Assembly (NCBI GenBank): GCA_938015795.1 | Contig: CALLXA010000041.1 | Location: 1-6,969 of the forward strand | DNA from: an uncultured bacterium | Lineage (GTDB): Bacteria; Patescibacteriota; Dojkabacteria; SC72 | Length of the DNA: 6,969 bases | Reading direction: 5' to 3' | Notes under the pieces: generated by a model | Database searches by the model: none | The model's input: the letters and a program-made list of their open reading frames with translations, nothing else | What the model was told of the DNA's origin: nothing | In this document: piece by piece, positions 4,777 to 6,969 of the stretch | Position numbering within the stretch: the first letter of the stretch is position 1 | Layout of the letters: each line of letters starts with the position of its first letter | Program-made: the position numbers and the translations under genes

Positions 4777-5607
4777 ATGAAGAAAAAATATATACTCATT
4801 TTAGTCCTGTTAGTTATTTTTATTGTTTTAGGAATATTTCTTGTAAACAACAAAGAAAATATTTTTAAGAAAGAGAGTGATAAGAAGGAAATTTCAAATA
4901 GTGAAGAAGAACTAAATTACTTGTTAGATGGTTTTCCAATTAAAGAAGTTCCTTTGTATGAGTTAGATGAAATAAGTTCTTGCAAATTTTATATCAATTT
5001 TGATCCAAAAAATATATCTACTTTTGGTGATAAAGACTTTGTTTACTACAATGTAGTTTTGTATACAAAAGCTTCTAAAGAAAAATTCTTAGAATATTAC
5101 AAAAACCTTTTTGATGAAGAAATTATAGAAGAATATCCAATCCCAGATATGGTGAAAGGAACAATTGGTAAATACAGAGTAACTGCAGCTCATTACGGAT
5201 ATGATGATACTGGATATATACAGGTATATTTACCACAAAATGAATTTACAAAAACTAATAGATATTTTGATGATTTTCCAAATCTTTTTGATGAGAAAGA
5301 TAGTATGTTTGTAGAGCATGAAAATTCATATGGTTTGCTTAATCAAGTAGGTGGACAAACAGAATATACAAAATATTTCACAGTAATAGATAGTGGGGAT
5401 ATGAATGATGATGGTATTGATGATGTAGATGAGTTTAAAGTTCTTGTAGAGAAATATGAAGGTATGTATAAGGGTAAAGAGAATTATAACTATGATGTAG
5501 AAAATCATTTGATGAGTTGGGATGAGGATGGTTATGAGGTTAGAATTAGTTTTACAGAGGATCATGGTAGGATATATTTAAATATTAGGGGAAGTATGGG
5601 GGAATAA
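4777..5607 (+). CDS. Membrane-anchored extracellular protein with TSP3-like calcium loop
   Basis: The 276-residue protein starts with MKKK and a hydrophobic segment at residues ~5-23, best read as an uncleaved N-terminal membrane anchor (no good signal-peptidase or lipobox site), followed by a Lys/Glu/Ser linker (24-46). The rest is an acidic, Tyr- and Asp-rich exported domain. Residues 208-219 (DMNDDGIDDVDE, followed by F220) match the D-x-[DN]-x-D-G-[IL]-x-D-x-x-E calcium loop of thrombospondin type 3/EF-hand-like bacterial repeats, in a single copy. One cysteine (C69) is present. I do not recognise the domain between 50 and 200. The ATG at 4777 is chosen over an in-frame TTG at 4747 because it puts the positive charge directly before the membrane segment. 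The 34-bp gap after the preceding gene allows co-transcription. Confidence 0.8.
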   Translation: MKKKYILILVLLVIFIVLGIFLVNNKENIFKKESDKKEISNSEEELNYLLDGFPIKEVPLYELDEISSCKFYINFDPKNISTFGDKDFVYYNVVLYTKASKEKFLEYYKNLFDEEIIEEYPIPDMVKGTIGKYRVTAAHYGYDDTGYIQVYLPQNEFTKTNRYFDDFPNLFDEKDSMFVEHENSYGLLNQVGGQTEYTKYFTVIDSGDMNDDGIDDVDEFKVLVEKYEGMYKGKENYNYDVENHLMSWDEDGYEVRISFTEDHGRIYLNIRGSMGE

Positions 5608-5631
5608 TTGGTTGTTAGTATTACAATTATT

Positions 5632-6078
5632 ATGTATGAAATAATTGAGAAAGCATTAAATGAGTTTGATTCTTTTTTAAAGAGTAGTGATTGGTATGGT
5701 AGAGAGAATGAGGTTGTTAATGTTTTTGCTCATAGATTTTTAGCAAAGTATATAGGTGAAGAACCGTTAATATCTTTAGAACAAATAGGGATAGAGGTTG
5801 CTGTTAAACAATTGCCTTCTATAAATGGTAAGGAATTAGTAAGAAAAGATCTCGTTATATGGAAATATGGAGATACCTCTGTATGGAATGATAAGGGTGA
5901 AGCTATGAATATACCTCTTGCTATTATCGAGTGGAAAGTTAACGATATTTCTAAGTGTGAATATGATATTAATTGGTTAAAAGAATATACAAAAATATAT
6001 CCAGAGGTAGTTGGTTATTCAGTATGTGCTTTTGTAAAAGAAAATAGGGGTATAAAGTTTAAAAAGGTAAATCGATAA
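5632..6078 (+). CDS. Small predicted PD-(D/E)XK-fold nuclease-like protein
   Basis: The 148-residue protein carries the spaced residues of the PD-(D/E)XK phosphodiesterase fold: an Asp on a beta strand (D73 in VRKDLVIW), then about 25 residues later the E-x-K strand (E100 and K102 in AIIEWKV). A helix with a conserved-looking Glu lies near the start (GRENEVVNVFAHRFL, 23-37), as is usual for the fold, and YDINWLKEY (111-119) follows the E-x-K strand. No DNA-binding domain, methyltransferase partner or signal peptide is seen, so a restriction system is not supported. It may bind or cut nucleic acid, or be a fold relative with another role. I chose the ATG at 5632 over an in-frame TTG at 5608, which directly abuts the previous stop. 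The gene lies between two exported proteins. Fold call is by motif only. Confidence 0.75.
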   Translation: MYEIIEKALNEFDSFLKSSDWYGRENEVVNVFAHRFLAKYIGEEPLISLEQIGIEVAVKQLPSINGKELVRKDLVIWKYGDTSVWNDKGEAMNIPLAIIEWKVNDISKCEYDINWLKEYTKIYPEVVGYSVCAFVKENRGIKFKKVNR

Positions 6079-6117
6079 TAAAAATACTTACATTGTTTAT
6101 TGTTTTTGTTACTCTTA

Positions 6118-6969
6118 ATGAAGTTTATGAGTAAATCTGTCTACCGAATTATTACCTTACTAACCTTAGCCTTCTTAGTCTTTATCTTCTCATCTAAAAA
6201 AGTAGAAGCATTTGAAAGTGGTACTGGTGTTGATAGTGATCCATATGTAATTACGACGTGTACACACTTGCAAGAAATTCAAAATGATCCTACTGCATAC
6301 TATGTATTAGCTCAGGATATTGATTGTTCAGATACAATTAATTGGAATGAAGGAAGTGGTTTCCAACCAATTGGAGGTGGTCAGGACTTTTGGGGAGTAT
6401 TGGATGGTATGTATTTCACAATCTATGATTTATATATTAATAGGCCAACAGAAAGTGGTGTTGGTCTTTTCAATACTGTAGAAGGTGGAATAGTAGGAGG
6501 ATTAAATATTGAAAGAGCTTACATTAATGGTTCTCACAATGTTGGAGTTGTTGCTGGAAGATCATCAGAGGGAGAGTATTACGATATTCATGTTAAAGAT
6601 TCTGTAGTAATCGGTGATCTTATCGGAAATGATATGGTTGGAAGGATTGGTGGATTAGTTGGAGTTAGTGAGGATAATATTATTTTTGAGTATTGTAGTT
6701 TTGAAGGAACTATCAGTGGTCATGCTTCTTTGGGTGGTCTTTTAGGTCATTCGGTAGGTGGTGTATCTATATCTGATTCTTACAATGAGGGTATTGTTAA
6801 GGGAAATTACTATACAGGTGGTCTTCTTGGTAGTATGGAAGAAGAAGTGGGTGAAGCCACTCTCTCAATATATGATTCATACAATACAGGTGAAATAGAG
6901 GGAAAGTATGCGTCAGGAGGGATGATTGGAAATTCAAATAATAATACAATATTAGAAAATACATATAAT
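6118..6969 (+). CDS. Secreted GLUG-repeat cell-surface protein (3' truncated)
   Basis: The frame is open from the ATG at 6118 to the window end (284 codons), so the C-terminus is missing. Residues 1-31 are a signal peptide: a basic start, a hydrophobic core (IITLLTLAFLVFIF) and a cleavage site after VEA (A31). The mature N-terminus (GTGVDSDPYVITTCTHLQEI ... YYVLAQDIDC ... GFQPIGGG ... FWGVLDGMYFTIYDLYINRP) is the conserved opening seen before GLUG/beta-helix repeats in bacterial surface proteins; C48 and C70 may form a disulfide. From about residue 115, Gly-rich repeats follow (VGLFNT, VGVVAG, IGGLVG, GGLLGH, GGLLGS, GGMIGN). Such proteins are usually large adhesins or surface-layer-associated proteins; the anchor would lie outside the window. 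A second ATG at 6127 could also serve as start. It looks slightly less AT-rich than its neighbours. Confidence 0.9.
   Translation, partial: MKFMSKSVYRIITLLTLAFLVFIFSSKKVEAFESGTGVDSDPYVITTCTHLQEIQNDPTAYYVLAQDIDCSDTINWNEGSGFQPIGGGQDFWGVLDGMYFTIYDLYINRPTESGVGLFNTVEGGIVGGLNIERAYINGSHNVGVVAGRSSEGEYYDIHVKDSVVIGDLIGNDMVGRIGGLVGVSEDNIIFEYCSFEGTISGHASLGGLLGHSVGGVSISDSYNEGIVKGNYYTGGLLGSMEEEVGEATLSIYDSYNTGEIEGKYASGGMIGNSNNNTILENTYN
6691..6969 (+). repeat. Tandem degenerate GLUG repeat units (~28-33 residues)
   Basis: Three successive units align within the surface-protein gene, starting at 6691 (YCSFEGTISGHASLGGLLGH), 6778 (SYNEGIVKGNYYTGGLLGS) and 6877 (SYNTGEIEGKYASGGMIGN), with a TYN at 6961 opening the next. 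The pattern is S-Y-N-x-G-x-[IV]-x-G-x3-[ST]-G-G-[LM]-[LI]-G followed by a variable stretch. The DNA copies are diverged, so recent slippage expansion is not indicated. Confidence 0.75.

Noticed and set aside
5326..5565. Antisense frame with apparently hydrophobic, Ile-rich translation
   Set aside because: The hydrophobicity is the mirror of Asp/Tyr/Asn codons in the sense gene (GAT to ATC, AAT to ATT); it is not a membrane-protein gene.
5632..6078. Restriction-modification system around the PD-(D/E)XK protein
   Set aside because: There is no DNA methyltransferase or specificity domain nearby; the only methyltransferase in the window has RNA-enzyme signatures and lies 2 kb away.
1..6969. TGA recoded to glycine or tryptophan
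   Set aside because: No in-frame TGA occurs in any of the genes, including conserved Gly and Trp positions of orn, msrB and the glycosyltransferase, which use GGN and TGG.

Overview
The window is very AT-rich and gene-dense, with nothing but short spacers between genes. It holds twelve protein-coding genes (the first and last cut by the window ends) and no recognisable RNA gene, mobile element or CRISPR array. Short genes, nearly absent Shine-Dalgarno sites, a DUF5674 protein and a GLUG-type surface protein together suggest a small-genome bacterium, most likely of the Candidate Phyla Radiation (Patescibacteria). This placement is inference, not proof. All eleven visible stop codons are TAA (9) or TAG (2). 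TGA appears neither as a stop nor in frame inside any gene.

Layout. (1) 1-273 is the C-terminal end of a NeuD/PglD-type hexapeptide-repeat sugar acyltransferase. (2) 343-1758 is a tight three-gene plus-strand unit: an unrecognised 165-residue protein, oligoribonuclease (orn) and methionine-R-sulfoxide reductase (msrB). (3) 2601-1762 on the minus strand is a family 2 glycosyltransferase, convergent with msrB and only 3 bp from it. (4) 2689-3459 is a THUMP-type RNA guanine-N2 methyltransferase, divergent from the glycosyltransferase and convergent, 2 bp apart, with a minus-strand protein of a strongly conserved but functionally unassigned family (3965-3462). (5) 4061-4742 is a translationally overlapping pair: DUF5674 plus a conserved small partner. 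(6) 4777-6969 holds a membrane-anchored extracellular protein with a calcium-binding loop, a small predicted PD-(D/E)XK nuclease, and the N-terminal part of a secreted GLUG-repeat surface protein.

The first half is housekeeping: RNA turnover, oxidative repair, RNA modification and sugar/glycan chemistry. The second half is accessory, with two exported proteins around a predicted nuclease.

The most interesting non-coding signal is promoter placement. Several promoter-proximal genes have a -10-like or extended -10 element whose predicted transcription start lies 0-3 nt before the start codon, and no convincing Shine-Dalgarno site is seen. This fits leaderless mRNAs. No clearly novel multi-gene system is provable from sequence alone. 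The best candidates for follow-up are the DUF5674 pair, the orphan conserved family at 3462-3965 and the small nuclease at 5632-6078.
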